Source: Phoebastria nigripes
Taxonomy: Eukaryota > Chordata > Aves > Procellariiformes > Diomedeidae
Assembly: GCA_035582835.1 (NCBI GenBank)
Contig: JAYKAV010003266.1
Location: 1,922,159-1,986,158, forward strand
DNA length: 64,000 bases
Reading direction: 5' to 3'
Position 1 is the stretch's first letter. Each line of letters begins with the position of its first letter. The translations under genes and the position numbers were made by a program. Shown here piece by piece: positions 38,500 to 49,704 of the stretch. Under the pieces are notes generated by a model. That model was not told where the DNA came from and searched no databases. It was given only the letters and a program-made list of their open reading frames with translations.

Positions 38500-38720
38500 T
38501 AGAAGAGACATTAATGCAACAGTTAACAGCAGCTAACTGCTGGGGGGAGATGTGTCAGCTTGCTTGTTCTGTTTATGGGTTTCATACAATTCCATCAATA
38601 TTGATGTGTGATGCCTTTGATTTTGACACTAATCATTGCTATGAATTAAATTTGCAGCCATATAATTAGGACTGCTATTAATAGGGCCTCAAGCTAAGCA
38701 CTGCTGTGCTAGTTGTCTTT
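38500..38720. promoter_or_regulatory. Candidate regulatory block with ATCAATATTGAT palindrome
   Basis: An AT-rich, non-repetitive block. A perfect 12-bp palindrome ATCAATATTGAT (38594-38605) contains the ONECUT/CUX-type ATCAATA motif on both strands. Nearby are a TCF/LEF-like CCTTTGAT, CACTAATCATTG, GAATTAAATTTGC, TATAATTAGG and TATTAATAGG. The motif density resembles developmental enhancers. Conservation was not tested. Confidence 0.4.
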
Positions 38721-39159
38721 TTCCTGATGGAAAACGGCATCCACGGAACTCAGCTAATGTGGTTTGCCTGTTAGATGCTGGGACTGATGTGAAAATTATA
38801 CTTGCTATATTTAGAGGGGCTCCTCTGAAAGGCAGATGCAGGGGAAGGGTCTGACTTGGAGGTTTCCCAAGAACTGCACTGGAGTTGCCCTTAAACTTCC
38901 TAGTAGTTTGCTGCTCTTCNCTTAAGATATATAGACTTAGTGGGAGAGAAGGATTGCAGGAAGAAAAGAGTAACCCTCAGTTTGAAGGGCTGCTATCGCA
39001 AGCCTTGTTTCCATTTCGGCTCCACTTCCTCGTGCAAATCTTTCCATTTATTTCTCCCACCCAATGCTGTTTCAACTCTCTCTCTCCCTGTGCATGCCCG
39101 GTTTCATCTCATCAGGCTGAGCACAGTGGCTGGGATAGCAGCACGGCTCATCACTAAAA

Positions 39160-39350
39160 ATCAATCTTGTATTTCATCCCAAGAGGTGTGTTTCTTATTA
39201 GATCTAATAAATCAGTGAAGTGCCCTTCATTCAGCTTGTCAATGGGGGACATTGTTTGTGATCAAGAATAAATAAATGTCTCTTCTATGTCTGACAGTGC
39301 ACTGTCTATGTATTATTTTGCCATCACGCTGTTTATGCCTGCTGCAGGAA
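39160..39350. promoter_or_regulatory. Candidate regulatory block with SOX-like site
   Basis: Contains AGATCTAATAAATCAG, GGACATTGTTTGTGATCAAG (SOX-like ACATTGTTTG) and AATAAATAAATG in non-repetitive context. Inferred enhancer candidate with no direct proof. Confidence 0.3.
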
Positions 39351-42300
39351 AAATGCAGTTTGTGCAGTGAGAGCCTGCAGCCTCGCCATCCCTTGCCTGT
39401 GTTCACATGAGCTGGGTGCGGTCCTGGATGGCATATGCGATGGCTCCCAGGGAAGAGCAGTAACGGTGACGTTGTACCTGGTTTTCACCCGGCACTGAGC
39501 TGCTCCAGTGGCGATAAGGTTTTGATCTGTCTGCTTGAAGATGCTCGGAGGTGTGGGGCATGCCGGTGTATTAGAGCTGTCCAGGCTAGGTCTGATGGCT
39601 GGGCTCTGCATCCAGGGGCTGCTTCTACAAAGGAAGCTGAAAGTGCTCTACGTTGTCTGTTTTCAGTGTAAACTTTGGTGCTACAGGCAAGAACCTAGGT
39701 TTGGTTATTTCAGATGCCCTGAGATGAAGGATAGTGTGTGCATCTCAATTCACACCCCATCCTCCTGGATAAATGGGCGTCAGACATTGTTCTGAACTGC
39801 TGTAACACGCTGTCCCAATGGCAGCTGTGCTGTACCTGGCTTGAATCAATTCTGGCATGCAAAGTCACCCATGAAGAGCTGCTTGGGATCTGTCTGGAGG
39901 AGAAGTGCTACAGAAAAATACATAGTGCTGTAACTAGTTTTCATGATTGGAAATGCATTCCTGTTTACCTGAATGCGTGGTGTGTAATGTCTGCCCTTGC
40001 TTTCAACGAAGGCGAATCTCTGCTTTTGCAAGGGACAGTGATACCTGATTGGATTACACAGTCAGGGGAAAGGCNAACTTTAAGTGTGTTGTTACATCTT
40101 GGTACGTGATAGTTTTATTCAGCTTGGCTGATTTAATTTGTTCCATTAGTGGGAATTAAATAGGTCTTTCACAATGAAATATATGTCCAAACCTGTCCTT
40201 ATCTGACTTCATTCTATGGATGGTTATCTCATCCTTTTTATTTATCCTTAATTATCGCCCCCGCACGCATTCCGTAGCACTTCAGGAAAAAGTCAGTTGC
40301 ATCAGTGTGTAGAGAAGCCAAGAGGACATCAGGCTGTGGTTGAACAGATGAAAATCATNCATTTGCCAATGCCTTCCACAGGAGATGCCTAGTTTTAGCT
40401 ATAGGTTGTAAGGTCGGGTGCTTTGCTGACTCAGTGATCAATCCTCGGAGCGCAGACCTCTGTGTCCNAGCAGAGGTGTAAGATGGCAGATGACTCTTGC
40501 TTGACTGAAGTTGTTTAATTGAAAGGTCTGAGAAACAAGTCTCTGTTTCTTGCCCTAGGACGTGAAATAAGGGGGCATTTATTTGGTACTGTATTGCTGA
40601 TGATTTGCTCTGGTGTGGTCGGAGAAGCTGGGATTCTTTTTCTCCCTGAACAAAGATTTTCCAGCCTCAGAGAGAAATTCCCCTTTGCTTCCATCTGTGT
40701 AAAAAGGGTGCTGTCAAACTGTGACCCCAGAAATGTGTCACCAAAACGCCCGATGGTCCCTTACATTTGTTATTGTTAGTAGCCAGAAGTTGGAGTCTTA
40801 CTTATTAATTGGAATTTGTGCAAGGGAATATGAAAAGTGATCGAAGCCAAAGGAGAGCGCTAACGTGCATGCTTCAGGGATGGAGAAGGTGCAGAGCTGC
40901 CAAGTCCCTCTAGACTCTGGTTTTAAGCAGTTCAGGAATGTCCCTATCACTTCTTAAAGGCATGAAGTTGGCCTCCCCTTCTCCTGACATTACTGCTCTA
41001 GTTCTGTTATCTGTTGCCTGGAGAGCAAGTAAAGTAAGAGAAAAAGAGAAGTTGGGATGTATTTTTATAGCTGCTGGAGAGCTAAGGGGCAGGTGTTTAG
41101 GAAATGCTATGTGAAATCGAGCCAGGTGGGCTCAGAGTCTGCTTTAATCTGTTTTTTGGCTCATGAGATGGCGATGACTCTGGTTCCTACTCAGGTTCAG
41201 GCACCTTGAAAAATCAGCTTGAAATTTTTGAGTGCAACAATTACATTTTATTTGTTTCCAAACGAAGTGGAGCTAGTAAAGACTGCAAGTGGCTGGACAG
41301 CTTTATGCATGAAAAACAGCCTGCCTTGGAGATCTCACCAGCTCTGCCAGCAGCAACCAGCACCCCGAAGGCAAGGGGCTCCACATGCTAAAAGGGGTTT
41401 TTCTTGAAGAGCTCTTTGTGTAAGTTCGTCGCTGGGATTTGGTCCTGGCANTCCCTGTCAAACGCTCTTATTGATTGTCTTAAACATCACAAGTGTAGGA
41501 CAAATTCTGCTGGCGATGCCCCCAGGAGTTTTCCTGCTCCTGGGCATGGAGCAGGAGGACCCTGTGGCTCCACGCGCTGCTGGGCTTTCCCTGCAGCATC
41601 TGCCTCCTGCTCCTGCACCGCCCTCAGCACGGGCAGGGTCCTGGGAGGTTTGACGTGACGCCTCTCCTGGTGCCTCCCTTAGGTGCACACAGCCTTAAAC
41701 CAGAAAAATGTCTCGTGTCTCACCTTCCCCAGTGCTCTTGGGTTCTTACGCAGGCAGGAATGAAGCTCGGAGTGGCACATGTGAGGGTAAAGGGAGTTTT
41801 GAGGTCCATCGGTCCATGTGCTTTGGGACTAGTTACCAAAGTAACTATTGGGAAATAGTTACCAAAAAGGCTGTTTTCCCCCCCCCCTTGTGCACCTATG
41901 GTATTTTTTTTTTCTTTAACATATTTAGAAGATAATTCATTGCCACACCTTTTATAAGAAGAGGTATTATCTCCTTTATGAGCGTGAAGTGAGGCAGAAG
42001 TTATTCTTCCTCCGTTTCATGCTAGAAGCAGAGCTACATTTTCATCTAGTTCAGTAATACATTTCTTCTTGAAGTAATCTTGGTGAAAAATATCAGGAAA
42101 TACCAAACTATTCTGTGAATTCATGTTAGTTTTTCTGACTGTCCCCTGCTTTCCTCTGAGTGTAAATCTGAAGAAGTTGCTGTGTTCTGGATGTTGTTGG
42201 TTTTTGGGGGGAGGGTGGTGTTAGACTCCTGCCTTTCTATTTATGAGTCAAGAAGTTCATGCTTTCTTTACTATATATATTTTTCTGCAGGCTTTTAAAA

Positions 42301-42507
42301 TCCTCAGAGGTCAAAATAACATGAGTTTTGGTCCATTTGTAAGATCTTAAATCCCCGGGTGGCAAGAAATAATGTGAGAAGACTATACTATGTTGCTTCT
42401 CTAAATGCCTCCTTGAGGCAAAAAAACAAATGTGGAAAATACAAATGTGCTGGGAGAGACCGGGGGGAATCCGCAGGAAGAATCCCGTGNGCTGGCACGG
42501 CCCCCAC

Positions 42508-42522
42508 GCTGCTGCTGCTGCT
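42508..42522. repeat. (GCT)5 triplet run
   Basis: Five perfect GCT units, intronic, followed by GC and an A5 run. Confidence 0.85.
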
Positions 42523-42629
42523 GCAAAAAGGTTGGGATTTGGGGAAAATCGGGGAGTGAAATGCCATGCGAAAGCAGTACCGCCATGGCTTGTGATGGGA
42601 CTGGCTGTTAGGCTTTCCCTTGTGCATCT

Positions 42630-42860
42630 GACTGCTGCCTTTAATATTTCCTCAATCCCACAATCAAGTTTACTGCCCATTGTTGTTCTGGTTGCTTTTT
42701 GCTGCCGGCCAGGGCAACGACAGCGTTAGTGGGGCTGTAAAATACAGCATGGTTTGCGAAGGCAAATCCATCACTTGAACGTCTGCCTGATATTTATGGA
42801 TGTGCCAGACAGGCGTGGATTGGATGCGGCCAGTCTCTATATTAGCATTAGTCCATTGCG
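42630..42860. promoter_or_regulatory. Candidate regulatory block in intron 3
   Basis: Contains TTTAATATTTCC, GCCCATTGTTGTTCTGG (SOX-like), GATATTTATGGATGTG, GGATTGGATGC and TTAGCATTAGTCCATTG. It is non-repetitive with mixed composition. Candidate only. Confidence 0.3.
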
Positions 42861-44893
42861 CCTGTTATGATGCATGGTCTCCCCACCTCCCCCTGCCTTT
42901 TATTACCCTCTTCTCATTTCTGCCGAGATGCATGGACAGGCAGATGCCTACATTTCTCAGGCCTTCAGGGAGCTCTTAGCAGGCAGCCCAGCCTGAGCAA
43001 TAACGGAGGGAGATAAACCCCCCGCCCGTGGTGGGGAGCTCCCAGGAGCTGGGGAGTGCAGAGCCCAGGGGATTTTGCACCGGAGAAGTTCCCCAGGGTC
43101 TGTGGTGAGGCCGTAGGCTTTCCTGGCTGTGACCTGGATGAAGAGAGCAACAAAATACTAAGTCTAAATGTGACCGCTGCTTATTACCAGCGACGGTAGC
43201 AACTCCTGGCTCTTCTCCCAGCGCCCCCCCTTGTGTGCACGCTGTCCGAGGGTCTGATGCATTCAGTCTTTCCATGCGTTTGGGTTTTGGCTGTGGGTTT
43301 TTTCCCCGCTGTCACCTTAACTGTAGGCTGGAACATTATGGTCATTCATCAGGTGTGTCTCAGAAAATCTCAGATGATGCTAATCAGGCAGGGAGGGAGC
43401 CATATCTAGTGGCTGGGGGAGAGAAACGTGGTGGTAAGGATGCTTGGATTCTTCTTCTCATGTTAGCCACTAGTTTTATTGAGCTGACATTGAATATGTT
43501 ACTCAAGCTTGCAATTTTCTGCTCTATAACTTGAATTTGCACATTGTGATTTACACCCCTGCACATGGCTGTATCCCACATGGGGCTCGGTGAGCCCTGA
43601 GGACACTGAAAGGGATCTGCAGTCTGGTCACAGAGAGGTCTGGCCTGGGACCGAGGAGACATGGCAGCAATTCCCATCTGTCCGGCAGTTCTCCCTTATG
43701 GCCAGGTTTCCCTGTGCGTCCGTTCCCTGTCTATAAAATTATAAACCTTTTCCCAGCCCTGTGCTCCAGGCCTGCTGCCAGCCTTGAGGTGCTGCCGCAC
43801 CGCAAACGCTGTGCAATCCCACCAAAAGAGGGGACGATGGCTGGCGGGTCCGAAGCTGCCCAGTGCNTGACCGAAAGCTGTCAATCCCGTGGGGTTTGCA
43901 CGGGGCTTTGCACCGCACTCCCGGTCAGCGCTGAGCTGAGGGCAGCTGCCACCAGCCGCCGCCAGTCCATACTGGGCAGCTCGCTGGGACCAGGGGAGGA
44001 CGGTGGAGCAGTAGTTGGCTGAGCAAGGGTTTAAGATGCCTCCGGCACACACATGCAAACAGGAATAATGAGTTAAGTGGCTTCGGCAGCATTTGTCCCG
44101 TCATCCCCTGCCTGTACCTCAGCCGGGACCCTGCCACCTTTCCCGGTTGTTCCTTCTCGCTTGGTTACATGTCTTTGCATTAAATAGATACATGTAGATG
44201 AAAGTGATGTGCATTTAAAATGAACGTACACATCATACAGCCTAGCTATTATACAGTGCGGGTTTTTTTTTTGTGGTAAGCTGCTAAATTATTTATTGTG
44301 TGCTGGGCTTTAATCTCACAAACCTGCCTGCAGGCCTTTCGCAAACCCGCCTGAGCATCCTGTAAAGCGGCAGCGTGACTGTAGGTGGTGATTGTTCGTC
44401 TTGCCTTGGCCTCTTCCTCCCCCTCCTCAGCTCGTTAAAAGCAGTGGGGCCTGTTAAGTTGGTCATTGCCACTAACTTAGAGTGATTTGCATTTGCTGCT
44501 TGGACGGGATGCCAATCCGGAGATCCCCGTTAGTCGGAAAAAACACGAGTCGGTCCCTTGAGCTGCTCAAAGGAAAGAAAAAAGGGTGAGGAAGAGACGT
44601 GGGTAAAACAAGGTCTTTCAAATAAACATCGCTGTGCCTCCAGCTGGGAGCACTTACCTTCCCGAGCTGCTGGGAGTGTTCGCAGCCTGCAACCTCGCAG
44701 CTCTGAGTTAACATTTGGCTGACTAATGCGATGTTTGCTTTTGCTAGTCATCCTGCAGCCAGTGGCTTATTAGTGGAAGAACAGAGCATCCTTTTGCCTG
44801 CTTTCAGTTCTGAGTTTCTTTGATGCTTTTTGCCTGACGCTNTTAAAGCTTCCCACTCCGAGACACTTTGTACCGCAAATGCAAGTAAGCACG

Positions 44894-45010
44894 CAGAAGT
44901 GAAGGGACTATCCTGGTCTTATATGTTTAAATTGGTAAATGGCAGAGTTGGAATAAAACCAGAGTCCCCTCCTGCCACCTTCTTTCTTTTGACTCTCAGA
45001 CCAATTGCGC
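44894..45010 (-). repeat. MIR-type SINE relic, antisense
   Basis: Order of segments matches reverse-strand MIR: GCAGAAGTGAAGGGACTATCC, TAAATGGCAGAGTTGGAATA, AAACCAGAGTCCCCTCCTGC, TTTTGACTCTCAGACCAATTGC. Diverged but nearly full length on its 5' side. Confidence 0.55.
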
Positions 45011-45239
45011 ATCTTCAGTATATTTGGACTAAATCATTCTGCAGAGCTTTGAAGCCAAAGGACAGCAGGCTGACCCTCTCTGGTTTTCTTTTCATGCTTT
45101 TTTTTGTGCAGAGCCTTTCACATTGGGAACTTGATCTTGTTATTGAGAAATAAATAATTAGAATAATCTGGAAGGTACAGGTTGAAGGACAGGTATAGTG
45201 GAAGAGAGACTGAGGAGTTTGAAAGCCAGGGGCAGGCTG

Positions 45240-45335
45240 CTTTCTGCCTGCGGTTTTCCCATCAGGAAAGGGGATAACATCACTTTCTAACTTTCCAGGG
45301 AGTTTGTCTGAAAATTACTTTGTAATCCAAAGTGC
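45240..45335 (+). repeat. MIR-type SINE relic
   Basis: Contains CTGCGGTTTTCCCATCAGGA, AAGGGGATAACATCACTTTC, CCAGGGAGTTTGTCTGAAAA and TTACTTTGTAATCCAAAGTGC. This parallels the MIR core and 3' part. It lies 230 bp from an opposite-strand copy. Confidence 0.5.
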
Positions 45336-48300
45336 AAAGAAAACAAGATAAATACTGAGCTTCACTGTTAGTAATCAACTGATAAATATGTTTAAATGTC
45401 CTATATTTTGGAACAAAACGCATCCCATTGCATAGGGCACAGCTAATACTTGCCCTGGATTTTTACAAGGCTGCCAGCTTTAATGGAACACTGCCGTGCC
45501 GGGGTGCAGGCGTGGGGCTAACGGTGAGACGGTCGCTCTGCCGCAGTTTTCCCAGCACAGGCACCACACTGGTGTTTCGCTCATGATGCCATTCTTCTCA
45601 GGAGCTGTTGGAGAGTTTCTTGCAACGTTTTTGTTTTCTGCTGGAGATGTGTCCTGCAGCTTGCACTTACTAATTAAAAGCTAAAGTGGAAATTCCCTTG
45701 GTGTGCTTCAGCCCAGCTGCTGTGAGAACTGACCCCGTGTTTCCAGCACTTTTCCCATTGAACTAGTAGGACATGTAATTAAGGGACAGCAGACGTCATC
45801 TCCCATTTCCCTGCTGCTTGTTAAACTCGGCACGTGGGATGCTGCGGTGTGGGGAAGGGACTGAGGGCCCTGAGCAACTTTTCTCACTCCAGGAAGCTGT
45901 TTAGGAGCACGACTGGGGACTTACCAGCTATAAACTCCAAAGACTTAACTTTGGACTTACTTTCAGCAGTTTGGACTGGATTTACCCCTCCCTGCAAGAG
46001 GGAAGCACCGACCTTTAGAAAAGCTGTGGGGCTTAAATGATTACAGCATGGTCAGAGAGGAAGGTAACTCATAAAAGCAAAGTGTTCGATATGGGTAGCT
46101 GAGAGAGCAATCAAATCCTCTGTGTACAGGGGAAACCCTATTGCCACTGGTGGGGTTTGACTGGGGTTAGGCTTCAGAGTCCGGATTGCCATGGAAATGC
46201 GGCAGGAACGGCTGCAGAAACTGTGTGCAGATACAGGGCAAACAGCACAAAATGCCAGTTATGGGGTGCGAGAACAGTGGCTCAATATTTGCTTGAGAAA
46301 ACAAACAAGCTTAATGTTTTTCAAGTGTGCTGCATCAAGACTGTGATTGTTAAGAAACCTGTGATCAGAGGCACCAGGCAGCCCAGGTTCAGCAGGATCA
46401 ATGTGTTATTCCTTGAGGAGCATTAAAGAACAGCCGATGCCTTCTGGAAAATGTTGATAAAGCTCTCTTTTTAGAATCATTTCTGCTTCTCTAGCACAAA
46501 TGTACTATTTCTTGTTTGTATGTGTTGCTTTCTTCATTCACTCTTTTTTATTATTAGGGACATTTACATGAAAACAGCATTTTTTGCTCTCGCAGCATAT
46601 TCCCCAATTGCAGCTGCACTTCCTCAGCTGGAGATCTCTACCTTCCCTTGAAATGGGGCTGCCCTCTCTCCTGGGTGCGATTGCATCCACACTGGCTCAG
46701 GGACACGCATATGGGGATGGTTCATCTTCAAGTGAGGCAGCCGCTGTGTTCCCATGCTCCAGAGAGGGATGTTACAGCTCCATGTTCATCCCTTGCTCTC
46801 CGCTTTCTTTAAGCCATCTTGTAAGCTGGTTGGGATGCTCAGTGCCTTCGTTTCCTCCTGTGCATAGTTGTTGTTTGTACCTTTCCAGCAGAAAGAGGCA
46901 AGTGTGAAATCCCCGAGCAGGGAGGAATCATCTCTGGGTTTCCCAAAGTGACTGGCTCTGGCTGTAGAGCTTTAGGCAGGAGAAGAAGCAGTTTTGAGAA
47001 GGAGAGCTAATGGAGATGTCTGGCAGATAGTGAGTATACGTGATAATGTAGGTTAAAGAAAAAAACTAAAAGCTAGTGCTTAGGGCATAAGTGACGACAT
47101 AAGCAATGTGGGATGATATATTTATTCACCCCAGACCCTGCTTGCAAAGAGGCAGTGTGAGCCAAACTCCCTCCCCTTAGCAGGCACCTGGAGAGGGACC
47201 TGCAGGACCTTTGCTTTCTCCGGGTGCCTCGCTCAGCTCTGCACATGGAAAATNTAAACTCCAGATGTGTTAAGCACATCTTTAATTTCCTCTTGCTCTG
47301 TTTCTGCTGTAGCTTTGCTTCGGGGGTTTGGCATTTAGGTGTGTTTTTGCTGGCATCTTGATAAGCTTGAGATAACAAAAAAAAAAAAAGGAGAGAAGCC
47401 CGCAGGAGAGCAGGGGCTGCTGTGCCGCTCTGCCCGNGGCTGCGGGATGGGGGGCACCTCCTCGGGAGGGGAGCACCCTCCTCTGTCCCCACGAGCCCCC
47501 ACCGCACTGCCCTGGTNGAGCCCAGCACCCCTGCGCCTGGCAGGAGCTCTGTGGCTGCTGATTCATGGAAGCAAATGGTTGGAGAGGTGGAATTCCTCCC
47601 CTCTCTGCTTCTCTCACCCCTGACCCCGCTACATTTCTTCCTCCTGACCTCTGAATTTCAAAACTGACCTTTTGTATCATGGGGGAGGGAGGGCAGGCAG
47701 AAGGGCAAGCAAAGGGCAAGATGAGTTTGGCTGTATTTGGGAGGTGGGGGAGGTAAAACTGAAAGCTGAGTGATGGCTGGAGGTGTAAGGATGCTGTGGG
47801 ATGCTGGGTGCGAGGGCAGCGCTGCGGGTCTGCTGGGACGGGAGCAGGTNCTGCTGCTCCATCACAGTGTCCGTCTTGAATACTTGCCGGTGCATTTAGT
47901 TTCCTGAAATGTAAAATGCAAGCAAACGGCTGAGCTCTTGTATTTCATCACCACCACCCTGCCAAGTGGTCCTGCTCTGCAGGGAAGTGGCAAACTCACT
48001 GCTGCTGTTGGTGTGGGGCGATGGCTCTGATAGCACAAGGCAGGGAGAACTGTGCGTGATGCTNGTGGCATTCGGCTTTTAACGTGCGGGTTTGTGGCAG
48101 CTCCTGCTCTGTGTCTTCTCAAGCAGCAAGGGCTGGGGATGCAGGGTATGGCTCAGCCTTGATGGGCTATGGTGTGTTTTTTGCTTCCAAACCCAGACAA
48201 ATGTGATATGTTTGGTACAGGCATCCCATCTGAGTGTGCTTCTGCACAGCCTTGGGCTGCTCCTTCCCTGCTCTGACGCAGCAGCGGGTTGTTCTCACCC

Positions 48301-48537
48301 CTTTAGAACAACAAAAGCAAAATGCGCTTTTTCACCTGCATTAAAATGGCAGAGGACCCAGGCATTGCCCTGGCTGAAGGAAGCATACTGCCAGTGCACA
48401 AGTAGGACTTAATTGTCCTCCTGGGACCTTCACCCACANCCTTTGGTCTGGGGCTCCAGTGCAGCCCTTGGCCTTCAGCCCTGCCTGTGCTATGGGATGA
48501 GCTGCCAGTTCATGACTTCCAACCTCTGACATATTGC

Positions 48538-48580
48538 GGGGGGGGGGGGGGGGGGGTAAAAAAAAAAAAAAAAAAAAAAA
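48538..48580 (+). repeat. G19-T-A23 composite homopolymer tract
   Basis: Nineteen G residues (48538-48556), one T, then 23 A residues (48558-48580) on the + strand. The G run could form a quadruplex. No retroelement is recognisable immediately upstream, so this is not obviously a LINE or SINE tail. Exact lengths may be unreliable because homopolymers are error-prone in assemblies. Confidence 0.85.
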
Positions 48581-48839
48581 GCAAGCCCTGCTGTCTTGAG
48601 CAGAGGCAAACTGGTGCTGCAAAGTGGCCCAATCCGTCTCTGTCCCCCCCAGCGTGTTGTTTGCTCTCCAAGACCCCTGGGAAGGCCCCTGTCGATAAGG
48701 CGCTGCATCTTGTCGTAGCAGAGACGAGTCCTCCGGAATGGATATGGAGGCTGGGAGCGCTCAATATCCTCCCTGACAGGTAGAGTCTCATTTAATAGGA
48801 TCCTGCCATATTCATTACCCTGGCAAAGCGGCTGTCGGC

Positions 48840-49290
48840 CAGGAGCGCAGGTGCAGTGTGCAGCCCCGCCGCCCCCCCCGCTGCCCCCGCCTGCACAAAG
48901 GCTCTGTGTGAATAAGTATGCAGTAAATGTCTCCCTCTCGCAGATTTATTCCTTCATTAGGTATTTAAATACATTCTGCTGTATAGGATGCTTCTGTGAG
49001 GCTGCTGCCTTTTCTCTCAGTGGAATAAATGTGGTGGCTGCGAAACAGCTCTCCCCGGCTGCCCCCCTCAAGCACCGAGCAGAGCTGCAGCGCTTTCGGC
49101 GGGGAGCGGAGGAGTGCGATGGGAGAGGTGCTGATGGGCTGCGGGAGCATCGCTCGGCCTCCGGAGAGGGTGCAGGGGGCTCGTGCGAGGGGCGAGCAGG
49201 AGGCGCCTGTGCAGGCGGCTGCACGCCCCGGTGCGCGCTCGGGGCTGGAAGGGGCTGTGGGTTCGTGCACATCCGTGGTGGCGTGGACCT
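48840..49290. promoter_or_regulatory. Intronic GC-rich patch, possible regulatory island
   Basis: A C-rich start (48863-48892) is followed by an AT-rich non-repetitive core (about 48905-48990, containing AATAAGTATGCAGTAAATG and TAGGTATTTAAATACATTC). It is then followed by a G+C-rich, CpG-containing part (49030-49270). This layout could be an intragenic CpG island or alternative promoter. No convincing exon with both splice sites was seen. Open frames across it are chance. Confidence 0.3.
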
Positions 49291-49681
49291 GCCGTCCCTG
49301 CGGTCTGCAGACATGTTCACCTGTGCACACAATGGCATGGCCAGCAACCGGCCCTTTGGCCGCCCCAGATGGGCTCAGGGACCCAGACCCCTTGGCTTTG
49401 TCGTGGCCCTGGTGGGACGGCGGGGAGGGGTCCCACAGCGGCTCTTCCTTGCCTTCCCCTTTTGCGCTGATGCCCAGGTCGGACCATCCCAGTGTGCAAC
49501 ATTTTAGGCAGTTGCAGTAAAGTAAATGCTCTAAAACTGTACAGTCATCGAACCAAACGGCTCGGGGAAGAACAGAGAAACTAAAATTAGCAGAAGTGCC
49601 CCAGGCAGAGGGCCACCTGGGGCTTTGTTTAGTTTCACTCTTAACTTTCATCTCTTTTATTTATAATTTGTGGCTGATTGA

Positions 49682-49704
49682 TTTTTTTTTTTTTTTTTTT
49701 TTTT
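49682..49704. repeat. T23 homopolymer
   Basis: Twenty-three T residues followed by C5. It could be read on the reverse strand as a poly-A tail, but no retroposed body is recognisable next to it. Confidence 0.9.

Noticed and set aside
39738..40109. Forward open frame of 123 codons with balanced composition
   Set aside because: No recognisable family, contains an N, no splice-site pairing, and its length is within chance for 64 kb in six frames.
48851..49651. Overlapping 218- and 228-codon open frames on both strands
   Set aside because: They sit in a GC-rich intronic patch and have chance composition; opposite-strand mirrored openness is typical of base composition rather than coding.
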